Assembly (NCBI RefSeq): GCF_012273895.1 | Contig: NC_052113.1 | Location: 3,400,195 to 3,464,194, forward strand | Length of the DNA stretch: 64,000 nucleotides | Reading direction: 5' to 3' | Source: Zerene cesonia | Taxonomy: Eukaryota; Arthropoda; Insecta; Lepidoptera; Pieridae | Shown here: positions 1 to 14,200 of the stretch, in pieces | How the letters are laid out: each line of letters starts with the position of its first letter | Position numbering within the stretch: the first letter of the stretch is position 1 | The notes under the pieces: generated by a model | Databases searched by the model: none | Seen by the model: the letters and a program-made list of their open reading frames with translations, nothing else | Told to the model about the DNA's origin: nothing | Made by a program: the position numbers and the translations under genes

Positions 1-2216
1 ATGATTTTTTTATATAAACGGAATGTTAAATGCAAAAAAAAAAATATTGACGGAAAATTATATACGATAAAAGCAAATAGACACACAAGACAAATTAGTA
101 GTAATGCATTTATCGGGTAGTATATGAAAAGAAAAAATTAAAAAACACAATTTTAAAACTGCAACAATTATTATTTCTAACATTAAATACTTCATACTTA
201 TATGTTACAGTCAAAACTAAAAAACTTTCAAACATTTTTTTTTAACTGAAGCATCGCTCGAACACACTTTCGACTGATTTTTGTAGTTAGTATGGTTTTG
301 ACTATAATATAAAACAATATAACGTGACAAATATCATAACTACAATATCCTCAATCCCTTAAAGGTATCACAGAAAACGTCCACACAATTTATACTGCGA
401 ATTATATCGAAATAAAAATACAAAACTAGTAATGAAATAATTAAGATCCTTTTAATTTTGATAAGGTATTAAATCTCTAAGCGATCATCACAGTTTATTG
501 GCAAAGGTCGTGCCACGAACTGTTTCAATAATTTCTTTGGTTATAAATTGAAAATCACAAAGTGCTATCTTATAACAACAAAAGCAAGGCAAATGGCATA
601 GTATATAACGATTTTCAAACATTTTAAAGCCTCAAATTTAGGTAGGAACAACCTGACGATGCGCGTTAGAACACCAGCTGACATACAAAGAAATTTAATT
701 TTCTCTACGTCAAATTAGTTATTTTTCATCCAATTAATAAGTCGTACGAAAATATATACAAAAAAACTAAATAAGTAATAATTTTATCCCTCTGTCCGTC
801 TGTTTGTTTTCAAGTGTTTCTGAAAAATTGTCAAGCCGGAGAGTGACTGAAAAAAAATATATATATTTACATACTTGGAAGGTCACCACTGCTCAACCCA
901 CCAACGTATCTGCAGCTGGCCACCATCATTAAAGCATACATCTATCTTAACTATTGAATTATTAGCCCGGCAAATATTAATAATATTATAATTCGAAAGA
1001 AATTGGTCGTGAAATCTATACACCCTGCATTGGGGTAATTTCTAATGCGGGGTAATCTTGGACATTTATCAATCACTAACTTCATGGTAATTGTACAGTA
1101 TTAAATTTTCCCTGTCATCCGAAATTACCATTATAATATAATTATCCCAATGCGCAAGAATATTCAAAGAAAAGATTTTTGTTTCATTTAATGCTGATTG
1201 TTTTCAAACAATGTTTATATTATATGGAAGAATATAAAAAAAAAAACGTGCAAGTAAGCGCACTCGTTTTAATGAACTTATCAATGTTAGAATAATTTTA
1301 TTTTAATTAGTTATAAAAATGATATCGATTTTAATATGCATATTTCTATTTGTTACCACCGTAACTCGTAACATGTTTCTATATCCGTTGGAGAATAATA
1401 ATTGGATCTGAATTAAACATTGACATATTTGCCTTTTTAAAATTAGATTACATATAAGTCTTATGCACCAAAATTTGCGTCTACATTCCATGAATACATA
1501 TGTTTGGCCAAATAGTTGGCCATTCAAAATGGCCTGTCGTAAGTCATTGGATCATATGTTTGCGCAAACGTTGGCGCCGACCTCGGAGATGCGTCCAACG
1601 TTCGTCAATCCTCGCACCACCAACGTTGAAGTCGACGCAACTGTTTCTCCAAACGTCATTCACTCGACTGTTCGCCTGTAAGTAGAAATAAAAATAAATA
1701 AATACTCGTTGTGGACCTAGGTAGCCTAGCCTACAAGATCGCTGTGAAGTGACAATTTTTTTTTTTGAATTAATTGCCGTTTCCCCTCAATTAAATGCCC
1801 CAATCAGAGCAGCCGGTACTGTGGTCGATGATTTGGTATTTAAGATATATTCAGAAAAAAAAACAATATTATATTTGCCCATCTGTCGCCAATCTATAAG
1901 TGTTTATCAAGCTTGCCTCTGCACCATCGCTGTCACCGAATCTTACGGGACCGTTAATCGCTGGCTGATGTTTTTTTTTATTTATTTCTTAGGGGCATTA
2001 GAAGATTGATACTTTAGTATATATTATTTGGCAAATAGAATGTACATATTTTTGACCTGATTGATTATATAAGTTATATATATATTTTTAATTTATTAGG
2101 GGCATTTAAAGCTCGAATACATAAAAAAAAATTATGACCTGATTGAAGTCGTATACATTTTTTTAAATTTCTCAGGAAGCTTAATAGTTTTTCTTTTTTT
2201 TTATATCTCAGGGGCA
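1..2216. other. AT-rich 3' flank of the CenB1A gene
   Basis: No convincing coding exon is seen. The stretch is AT-rich with poly-A and poly-T runs. Because the CenB1A gene runs leftward, this is its 3' UTR and/or downstream intron. If the last visible exon is spliced at its donor (position 2272), a possible mini-exon at 893-915 on the minus strand would add Ala-Ala-Asp-Thr-Leu-Val-Gly and a stop in frame, after a CCAG acceptor. Its upstream pyrimidine tract is poor, so this is speculative. Confidence 0.4.
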
Positions 2217-5200
2217 TTAAAAGTTAAATATAGGTAGGTAGGTAGGTAGGTGGGTAGGTGGGGGGGTGTTACCGTCGTTGTTGTTGTGTCGGGCGCGCAC
2301 GAGCCGCTCGGGGTGCGAGTGCGCGAGCTGCGTGTAGTCGCGGAACACCTCGTTGTACGTGTCGTCGTTGGACGACATCTCGCTCTCGCGCATCTCCTCG
2401 TTCAGCTTGGTGAGGCGCAGCCTGCGCACGCGCACGCGCACGCGACATGCGTTCGATTAGTTCAATTAGCTCACTATTCATAGTGAAAAACACATCGGTG
2501 ACACGTTGAAAAATGCGCATTTATTGCAATTTAAGTAAACTCATTTTTACTTTATAGAAATTATTAATTGAGTTATTCGCTCACTCTTTATATCAAGGAA
2601 AATGATTAAGAATATTGAAAAATTATTAAAAAAGGAACACAAATAAATCCTATATCCCAATTCCCTTGTATTTGTTACAGCATAAGTATCTATTTTAACT
2701 TATTACACTAGATTCTGCCCGCGGCTTTTTATGTCATAGCGGGCAACTGAGCTGGTGGTTCGCCTAATAATGGTGAAAAGTTCTGGTCAGTGGATGCCTA
2801 CATGATAGTAGCTATATGCATGTGAAATTTCAGCCCGATCGGTCCAGTAGTTTGGGTCAGTCAGACAGTCAGTCAGTAACTTTTTACGTTTTATATTAGG
2901 AAGATACTGACAGTGTGACGATATCAGCATTTGCCTGTTCGACGGCTATGTCCAGCGGAGTTCGTCCCTGCTTGTCAACTATAGACTGGTCCGCGCGGTA
3001 TCGGAGTAAGAGACACACCTGAAAACATTTTTGTATCATAAAATATGTGAGTGCTATGCGTATCAAAATTAATGGTATGGAAGGTTTGATTATCTATGTT
3101 TTTTTTTTTGTAATGGATGCAGTCCAAAAAAATTGCTAACAGTAGGTTAACAAATAAAAAATCCTGACAAACTTAAGAATACGAATTTATCTATGTATTG
3201 TGTTTAAGTTTATATATTTCTCGTGCGACAACCATTTTAATTGTAATACTTACACACACACTTCACAACAGACAATTAAAACGCTACTTTTATCGAGTAC
3301 AATCCAGTTATTTACCTAATTTAAGAGCATATATAAATAAAAATTAGAATATCACCTGTCCAGTGTGACCAGCCTCTGTGGCGAGATGTAGCGGCGTCAT
3401 GCCGTCGTCATCTTGAGCGTTAATTTTACTTCCATTCAGCAAGAGGAAGGAACACGCCATCACTGAACCCTGATCAAATAATATTAATGGACATATTTAA
3501 AAAAAAAAAAATTCAACAGAAGCGAGAAGATATAGATACAAGATTATAAAAGCGAGGGTAGTTCTGTCCGTCTGTCTTTAAATTAAACTGCTATATTAAT
3601 TTGTATGAAATATTGCAGAGAGTTTTAGATCTGAGGAAGGACATAGCATAATTTTTATACCGGAAATCCCACGAAAACGGAAACTATGGATTTTTCTTTG
3701 ATTATGCGAGTGAAGCCGAAAGTGGAAAGCTAGTAGTAGCATAGCGTGACTCAAAAACCAGCCCAGGTCACTGATCCATCTTTAAAGTCAACTGTAAATA
3801 TGTTTCTTAGGGCGTTTTAGGTCTTGCGGCCTCAAACAAATAGCGTGCCACGTTAAAGGGTCGGTGGGATAGGTGCGACATTTCGAACCGTAGGCCCGTA
3901 TACTAACCCTTACCCTTCCCAATCCTATCCTGCACATACTCCATCAATTCTACCCCTGTCCCTTAGCAAATTAAGTCGACAATCCTTCCCGTATCAATTA
4001 ACCAATAAAGTTAGCGATGCAAACACGCGGGCATATAGCCCGTCTACCATCAGGCGAGCCAGCCACAAGCGAGTACAACAAAAGGCGCTCACGCTGAGCA
4101 CGGCGTGGTGCAGCGGCGTGCGGGCGCGGCGCGCGCGCGCGCTGGGCTCGGCGCCGGCCGCCAGCGCGCCGCGCATCACGCACACGTTGGGCGCGCGCGC
4201 CGCCCGCTGCAGCACCGCCTCCGCCGACAGGCACGACATCTCCTCCGCGTCTGTCACGCGATTGACGACTTTAAATTTATTGGAACAAAGTGCTTTATCG
4301 CGAGTTGCGAGAGGACGTTTCGACGGACAGAAAAAATTAAGACCAAATTGATATTGTTGTAAACCGTACGAAGTGCACGTATTTCTATGTGTATCTCTCT
4401 CTCTCATAGAAAGCAAGCCAGTTATTTTCGTTATGTCTTTCATTTGGCTTTGAACAGTTTCATTGAAGTTTATATAACATTACATTTTGTAATAATAAAA
4501 AATATATTATTATAGCTTAAAAGAAAAAACATTTTATTACAACTCCTTCACTAATTAATCGAAAGGAACTTCGTTCCATCCAAGTGTCCCTTGACATCTC
4601 TCGGGTTTTTTTTTAAGACCCTGAAAAAAACCTATTTCTTTAATTTACTATTCTCTATATAGGTATATGCTTTAAAAAAAACAAAATTATAACAAGAAAT
4701 GATGTAATGAAGTAATACGTACGGTAGATTAAAGAAGTGCCTTTGATAAAATTTTACGAGATACAAAAAAGTACCTCTCTATCACTATGACATTTATAAT
4801 AATATAAGTACTAATAATAAAAAAAATTCTATAAATCTAAACTGGTAAGTACAAATGTATTCCTCTGTATAAATGAAGTCATTTGGCGCTTGAGATATTC
4901 TAGAATAAGATGATTTTTAAACTCATAAAGATTAATGAATACCCTAAAATTAAAAAAAAGCAAAAAAGATTGATAAAAACAATGCACTGTAAATAAAATA
5001 AACATGCTATGTAGCTTCTAGTAATAGCTTTAACAATATTATATTGTGAAGTGGAACTAATACATGAGTTCAGAAAATTATATTATGCTATATTAATGAT
5101 ATGGGGAAGGTACTGATATCTTTAATACAGGTTACTCTGTAACCTAGCACAGATATCTCGAACCTTTAATTGTTTTATACCTATTGGTACTGCTACCATG

Positions 5201-8200
5201 ATGTACTTAACTATAAGGTTAGGTTACGTGTTTGATTTAATAAACAAATTTGATTAATATGTAGTGTCTATACCTAGATCATCATCTTCTCCTTCGGTGG
5301 AGTCATGGTCTGAAGGCAGGCTTAGATCCACCGCTCGGTCTGTAGCTAGCTCCTTTCCAATCAGCAGAACGGGGCTACCATCCGACTTACTAGAACTTTC
5401 TGATACTGAAATAATATCAACTTATATTCCAATATGTTGTTTGAATAACGAAATTTTCCATCAGAAGCGTAGTTTCCTTAGACCTAGGAAGACCTAGGTC
5501 TAACCTAGGTATAGAATCTTCGATGGTGGCTTGATTTCTTTTTATCGAATTCATTTGGCTAAATTTATTATTCAGTATTTATTGAATGAGCCATAATTGG
5601 CAAAAAACCAAATTTCATGATAATACCATAAAATTTAAGACTTACCGCTTGAGTTGCTATTTGCATCGCTCTTTTCATCCTTTATAGTGTCTGGGACTGC
5701 GGGTGCTGGGCGCAACCTGTAATTTATATTTTAATGCTTCTTTAAAATTACCAAATCAACTCAAATCAATAATTGTGCTATAAAATTATAGTAAACTGCA
5801 ATAGTTGCTAGCAGCTCTTTTCTTACGCTTATCTCACCTTATATAGAGATATAAGGTGAGATAAGCGATAACCTTCCCTATGCCTTACTTTTTAAAAGCG
5901 CCTACAAGTTTACACAGGTCTAATCTCCACAGATATGTATGGGCGATGATCCATGATAGTCACGGACCAGCGGCCCACGAGAAAAAAAGAGCTTAATATA
6001 TATTTTATATAAATACGATAGTGTTTACCTTCGTCTAGGTCTCCTCACAGACCACCTGCGACCGCTCTGCAGCGGGCCCGGTTTCGCCTCGCACGAGTTC
6101 ACGATGTTACGCACAAACGACAAGTTCACGTATTTCGCGCGAATCCATTGTTCCCGAACCGCTCTGTAAGTTTAATAGCTATTAATATTATCTAGCATAT
6201 TACACGTGTTAAAGTTAATCAAGATAACCAGAAAACCATTCATGTCAGTATAGTGTTTTTTATGGTCAAATTGCAATGTCACCCCTCATCATACATGATA
6301 TAACCATTTTGTACATTATGGCCTGACATGTTTTATGAGTGATTCGTGATTTACATTTTTTTTACGATTTAAAATTTATTCATTTAAGAAAAGCATGACC
6401 ACGAAAATTAACTGGAACTTCAGTGATATGTTCTATCACAGAAGTATATTTGCTTGCAGTAAGAATAGTTCGACACTTACGTCTCACAGTCTGGTGTAGC
6501 TCTGACAATGGTAGATCCTTCGGTATTTGCTTCGTAAATAAAATTCACTAGCTTGTTTCCCAGTTCTGCCATAACCTGCAAAATAAAAAATTATTGAATA
6601 ACTGTGAAAGTAAAAATTACGAGATAAGTAAGCTGTTATTATTATAATTAAATAAGATTATTGTGTGATATTACTTATGAATTAAGACAAATGGGTAAAT
6701 AAATTTCTTATAGCTTCAAATAAATTATAAATTACATTTTACAAGGACATAAGCGAAAGAATATCATTATGCTAGTGTAAAGCACTTGAATTTTTTAATT
6801 ATTAAACGTACGTGCATTTTTCTTAAATGATATGCATTCTGTCCTCCTTATTCTGTCCTCTCTGTATAAACTACTATCTGCGCCCTGCGGCTTCACCCGC
6901 GTAAGTCCGTATCCCGTAGGAATATCGGGATAAAAAGTAGCCTTTATGTTATTCCAGTTGTCCAGCTATCTACGGACCAGATTTAATTGCAATCGGTTCA
7001 GTAGTTTTTGCGTGAAAGAGCAACAAACGCACACACATCCATACAAACTTTCGCATTTATATTATTAGTAGGATAAGTGTTCCAAATTGGATACTCCTCC
7101 ATATGCGCATTTGCCTCCATTTGATTCACATGTGATTTTATACATATAACAGTGTTATCAGTTTTTGGAATAACAAAATGTTGTATAATTACCTTTATAA
7201 TATCTGGTTCCCAGTCGTCTAGAGTGAGTGAACGCACTTTACTAACGTGTACGCCGAGAGAACGATGTATGCCAGAACATTCTATAAATAATTAATAAAT
7301 AAGTTCTTACTGAGCGATTTCACTATAATGGTTTAAATCTAGCATCACCTTTATGATTTTTATCTCAATTATCGCACCGGGAAAGGTACCACACCCCCAC
7401 AGAAAATAGGTGTGAAATAATAGCATTAGTTCGGATAGTGGGGAATCTGGAGACCCCTAATTTATTTCCTTATTCTTCCCAGTCCTTTCCTTTATTCCCC
7501 TTTGGTTTTCCCATTCTATTTAAAGTCAATCAGTCAGTTGTTTGCAGATCCGCTTATGTTCATGGCATGTGCTTACCATCAAGTGACCCACCAGCTCCAA
7601 AGCAGAAGATAGTAAAAAAAAAAAACCTAATATGAAGCTATAGAAGATAAATATAATTTTTATTATTATATTTTAACAATAAAATGTAATGTTGATAATC
7701 CAGCAGACCTTAACACAACACAACAGAATTACAATTTATTTCATGTAACAAGAAATAAATCACAAAATGATTTAAACATTAGTATGAATAACAATATTTA
7801 TTATTACATAAACAATGAATGAATAATATTATAGCATGGGGGCTCAGTGATGAGGACCTCGGACTTCAAAATCGATAAGTCGGTGTTCAAGATCGGGCGA
7901 GCGTGTAGGAAATAAATTCATTTTCAATCTATCTGCACATGTGGATAACATCAACACTGCTCGAAACGGTGAAAGAAAACGTCGTGAGGAAACCGGCATG
8001 TCTGAGAATCAAAAATTCGACGACATGTGACATCTGCTAACCCGCACTTAGCCAGTGTGGTGGATTACGTCATAGGAGGCCTGTGTCCCAGCAGTGGGAA
8101 CATATATGGGCTGATGATGGTGAATAACATACCAATACAAAGTGTGATTCCAAGGTTGATGCTCGCCCACCGCGGATTGGGACTGCCGCAGTCGCAACAG

Positions 8201-11200
8201 TAGTTGTTGCCCGGTATACTGAGCAATTGCTCCCATATTCTGAAATTGTGCCGACCATTCGATATAATAATCCTCTTTTCATAATTATCTTATGTATACA
8301 TATTACATACAACTATTTTGTTATATTATGAATATTAATAAAACATGTTTTTTTTTTTAATTCGAGTAAAATAAATATTGCAACTGATTTAAAAACTGAG
8401 CAATTAAGCTATCTAAATAACTTCTTTGCTGGGCAATTTTTTTTTTGTGATAACTGATAAGACATAAAAAATTTCTAAATATTTTAATGATATTACGATT
8501 TGAGGTGTCATGTAGGCACTGAATCCGAAAAAGAAGAGATTAGATTGTTAAGGCGAGTGACATGACAAGGGTGGCCGAGTGTTAAGGCGTTGCCCCGGTA
8601 TGGCGAAAGACGCAGTTTCGAATTCTGCTCCTTTTAATTCTTTGCCATGCATAATGTTCAAGTCTTCAGCACTAGTTAGTTGGAAGGTTAATATAAAGCG
8701 GTGCATTTACCTAACTTTTTTCATGTTCCTATCGCTGCTAGGTTTAGATTCATCCGGCACTAGCACCAACTGCGAGTCTGGGTTGTCCCTGCTCTGTCCC
8801 TGCTGAATGGCCGACCTTATGCCGTTTTGTAGCGCTTGGATCCAAGAATTTAACATCTCCTCTGAATCCGCTTGTAGCATGTGACTCCTGGAAATTGTGA
8901 TATATAATTACTTTATTATAATTTGTTTATGGTATAGACTGAAGTTTCAATTTTACTCGATTGTTTATGACTGAAACCTGACAAAAAATCTACAGTATCA
9001 TTTCATCTCTATTGAGATATCAAGTCGAAAATCTCATTCATCATCATGACATATTTAAATTGTTAAAATAATGTTTGATATATCGGAATCCTCATTCTTT
9101 TTTCCTATAATTCAAATAAAAAACAGAGACAAAATCTGGATTCTTAAAAACGATACTGCAAAAATAGCACAGATAGTTTAAACGGCAAATAATCACATAA
9201 AGACGTGTTTATACAGAAGCCAGTCATGGCCTACTCACTACTCACATATTATGTGTCACAACTTATTTACATGCAAATATCTTTGTTAGTACAATAACAT
9301 CACAAATCCACTTCGACTCACTTGGACGGTGAAAGCACTTCGAAACAATACCGTCGTTCGCCATCCACCACTGGTTTAACTGTACATAGCCTTAGGTCTT
9401 CCTCCATTACTGTCACATTTAATTCGCCTGTCCTTTTTCTGTATGACAAAGAAAAAAGATTAGATTGCTTCAAAATAATGTAATATTAGCATTATACCAA
9501 AAAACCATTACACCAGACATACATTGTTTTTTTGTTGTAAAAATTGATTATTATTATTAATGTTAATATAACTAATCCTGCTTCTAGTGTACCTATATAC
9601 ATATAGTGTACCTATGAGGTTGAATGAATGATTATGATTATAGTAGGCTTTTTGCTGAAGGACATAGGGAATGTTGTTTTGTTATTGAGTGACATATTTT
9701 ACGGAAAGAAACGTCAATTGATTATTATTATTGAAACAGAGACGAAAGGCGTTCGAGTGGCTAAAGTGAACATTTATTAATTTATTAATGCTAAATGTGA
9801 AAATAATTAACATAAAATTATGATACATTTATATTATTTACTAAATAATGGTAGCATATTAATCATTGATTCTTTCAAAAATTTTAAGCCATTGAATAAT
9901 TGAACTCGCAATTCTTTGTACAAAAATAAATAATAATTATATAAAAATGAGAAAAGCAGATATTCATAATACGACCGGCGACGCATAATTACGATAAATA
10001 GTTTATCAACATTGATAAAGTTCTCATCAATAAAATGCAATAAATTATTTCGATAAAATACTTTGGCCGAAATAACAGATAAAACTTAATTATTAAGCAG
10101 AATTGATTTTTCAATATAGGAATGTTAGATATCATTATAAAAAAACTTGTGATTATGTTTATGAATCATTCAAGCCGCATTCAATAAAAATAAGTTGCAT
10201 CAATAAGCAATACAAACTTTTAATAGTTCTATTGTTAAAGCCTACACATAAAGAAAATCTCAGTATAGATAAAGACATTTTATCAATTTTTATTATATGA
10301 TATGAATATTTATAAATATTATTCTCGATATTAAAACGTCAATATAATGTGCGCAAAAAGTGTGCAAATCGTATTAATTAACACGTCCTTGACCGCAATA
10401 CCTTACGGCCCACTTAGCTGTTGCTGAAGCGTGACGGACGAAGGCAAATAGGATAGCTTTTGGTTTCAGTTCTTACAGAACGAGTGACACGATTGTTTTG
10501 TTAAATTAAATATTTACCATCTAAAACAAGCTAAATCATATAAAACTACAAAAATAGAGAAGAGCTAATCGAAGAGGAATCCTGGTGGAGTTTGAATGCT
10601 TTTTTTAAGACATAGCGGGCACCTGAGCTGGTGGTTCGCCTGATGGTAAGCGATCACCACCCGCCCCTTAACATTTGCAGAGGTAGGGCCGCTGAAAATG
10701 CGATGTCCTCATTTAAGGGGTAAAGGATAAGGTAAGGATTTACGACGGGAATAAAAGAATGGACTGGGAAGGATTAGGAATAGGATATCATGCCTCTAGA
10801 ACCCCAGCTATGGGAAAACTATCAAGACACGAATAATTTAGATATTAATCTTTCATAGCAATGTACATGTTTTCTTTCTTAATAGCGCTATTTTATCGCC
10901 ACTTTTTGATCTCATATTATATATTCCCCATTCTTTTAAGAAATAATTAATCATACATTGATGATGATTTCCAGCTTTCCAGGACCAAAAGGCATACTTT
11001 TAGCGTAACAGGGATTTAATCCTTGTCTTAAAACGTTTACAAGAAGATAGTGACAAACCATATCGACCACCACCTATTATACACAATATGTCGCTTGCAT
11101 AACTCCAATTCACATATATACGAAATAACTCTCAACCTTTGATTCATACAAAAATGTGACTAAAAGAATGATTCACTCGCCTATAGACAAGCCGATTGTC

Positions 11201-14200
11201 ATAAAGATAGAACCAGCGTCGGTTCCACGTCTTGAACGCATTTGACGTTCTTTTAAAAAGATACCCTTGCATCCTGGGCAGGTTTTTCAGGCAAGGTGTA
11301 CTTAATAACCCCTCCTTTTCCCCCACACCCTTGCTGGTGTCACAGCTCGGCAACACCGTATCCTTGCTGTTCACGATCGTGTGACGATTCTCCATCTCCT
11401 TGTCCAGCACCTTTGTGTCGTTACGCATTACTGCGATCTGCAATTCGATCGTTAGTGAATAGTTTAGTATACAATAATAATTACAATTCTTTACGTATTT
11501 GCTAATTGATCCGGTGGCGATTAATGATTAATTAACATTTCTTTCGATGTTGCTATGCTATTGCTTTCAGACACGCGATCGCCAGGAGATGGGGAAGATT
11601 AAAGAGGAAACATTCAAGATATTTTGGCTTTCTATGTAATTTTACAAAGTCACGTTCTGCGTCCAGCACGGTTGTATGATGACATATTGTGTTTAACTAA
11701 AATGTAAGATACCTCGTCAGCTGTGGATTTCAGGAAGGGTTCCAGATCCTCAGACAAATCGGCGCCCTGGTGGTGGTACGTGCAGCAAGCTTGCAAATAT
11801 GACAGGAACTGAAATAGATATGGACCACTTAATTATATAGAATCACCGTTAGCTGGTAGAGAAAATGACATCATTAATTTGTTATTGCGCATTATTTATA
11901 GTGAATAAATTATTATCCTTCCACATGAACTACGAAAAATATTTAAATACCAACTTTTATTTACAATCGAAGTATATCTCGTATTAAATATACAAATCAG
12001 ATAAATTATAATATAATTAAAAACTTTAATAAGTGACATTAAAGAGCTTGAAATATGCCTCGAATGTAATTTGTCATGGGAAATTCTTTCTTGCTTCTGA
12101 AAATGTTGAGAAAATTTCAGTTAAGCCAAATAGTCAATAATAAATATACACAATAGTTTAATATGTATTGATATAACAGAAAAAAAAGTAAAAACACACA
12201 AAATTTCGATATAAAATAAATAAACATACATACTTTAATATTTTAAGAAATTATTTCAGAAAACATAAAGACATCTCAAATCACGATTCACTGTCACTTT
12301 TGGCACAGCACTTTCCCATTGAATAAATACTTAAACTATTTATAAGAGATTCGAGTGCTATATCAGATACGTAACGTCCAAACCCACTCACTGCGCGATT
12401 CGTAAGTCGAAACGATCAACCTCGCGATCGCGTCGACCGAAACTATTGCGGTTCTAGGACTCTATGACTAATCTTTTCGATGATTGGCTAAGATACAATA
12501 TACATAATATATATAGTTACGGAAGGACTGAGGAGTGTCCTAGTAATCGGCGTTGCGAATCGCGATAACGTACGATTATATTGATAATATGAAGACGTGT
12601 TAATTATATTACGTTACGGTCTTTGCATATTTATTTATGTTTGATGTAATCCATGTTAAAATTCGAAAGTAGATACGTGGAGTACGTGTTTATTATTATA
12701 ATATTTTTGATTGTCCAATTTAAATAAACAAATGATTCTTAGTTCTTATGTATTTTAGAGAAAATTCACAATTTTTATAGAAAACTTATCATTTTTCAAC
12801 ATAGGAACGGCTTATTTGTCATTTGAGTAGGATGATAAAGACTAAAAATACACTGAAGTATATAAAATAACGTTGCTTGCGAAGAAATATAACTAATTCA
12901 GAAAAGAGACACAGTGGAATACCGTTAAAGGAAAAAGAAATGTCCTAAATACATATTGTATCTGCGAAGCAAATGTCACAAATGAATTTTATGTATTACC
13001 TATGTTTTATCTATTAAAAAACAGGTTTTTGGTTTTTTAATTTTTAATATTGCGAAATATTTTAATAATCAACGATTTATATCGAATTTTACCCAATACC
13101 TATAAGATTTTATCTTAGTATCATGCAAACCATGAAAAATTATAATGTACCCGACAAGCCACAAACCTATAAAACAACAAGTTATTAACAACGATGAAAC
13201 AAATTAAACCTTAACAATAAACGAACTCATAAAACTTTACCTACCGAAAAATTTCCCACGACATACGGAAATAAACGATTCGATTGAAATAAATCTAATA
13301 ACAGTAATTAAAGAGTACGCATACTCCTAAGGATTCATGGCGTTTTTATTTACGTTCCCAAAATAAATATAAATTGAACGCCAATTATGTCACGATGTGC
13401 TTCAGAAGTTCAGCTACCTATTGATCATTGAATCATAGATGATAGGTACTATTTATTAACGTATAACTGTGGTATAACTATAACCTTATATTAAGAGAAA
13501 GCTGAAAAGTCGTTTGTTTGTTTGCGCGCTAATCTCAGGAACTCATAGTGCCGTTTGAAAAATTATTTCAGCAACACTGATTAAAATGATAGTCCTACGT
13601 GGGAGAAACAGCGGGACACAGCTAGTTAGGTAATATGCCAAAATAAGTAACGTTGTAAAATCAGTTGCATTTAATACATACCTACAAAAAATCTGTACCT
13701 ACTGACTGCCTTTTTTTGAGTTCATACTTAAACCTCAGCTTTTTTCATCACTATTTTTTAATTATACAATGCCTAATGGATTTCATTTATCTTACTTACA
13801 TATAGATGCTATATGTATATATATATTAATATCATCAAAATTGTCTCCTGAATGAAAATATAACACGCCTTTAACTTTTTACTATAGATTAGGTATACTT
13901 TGTTGTATTACTTTGTTTGTTAATATTTAAACACCGTTGTTGGTGGCATTTCATATTCCCATAATTGTATTTGTAAAAGGCCAAACAATTAACCACGTAT
14001 TGTTTCTATACATAGCGCACAATACATTATCTCAATCACAACCGACGAGGCGACGTAATTGTTACCTTGTGCATAATTACGTAACAAATAATACCTACAT
14101 CTGTCTAATTTATGAATGTATTATGTAGTTAACATGCTTTTATAGATATCATAAGTAACTTGTATCAGAATTTGAGAAACCTTGTTTTTAAAAAATCCTT

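Noticed and set aside
3994..4443. Long open frames in other frames over the GC-rich ankyrin exon, on both strands
   Set aside because: High GC content removes stop codons. Only the spliced minus-strand frame gives ankyrin sequence in phase with its neighbours.
12281..12319. 13-codon minus-strand frame starting Met-Gly-Lys-Cys-Cys, like a myristoyl/palmitoyl signal
   Set aside because: It sits at or before the predicted start of the TATA-bearing island, has no good splice donor to a continuing exon, and is probably chance.
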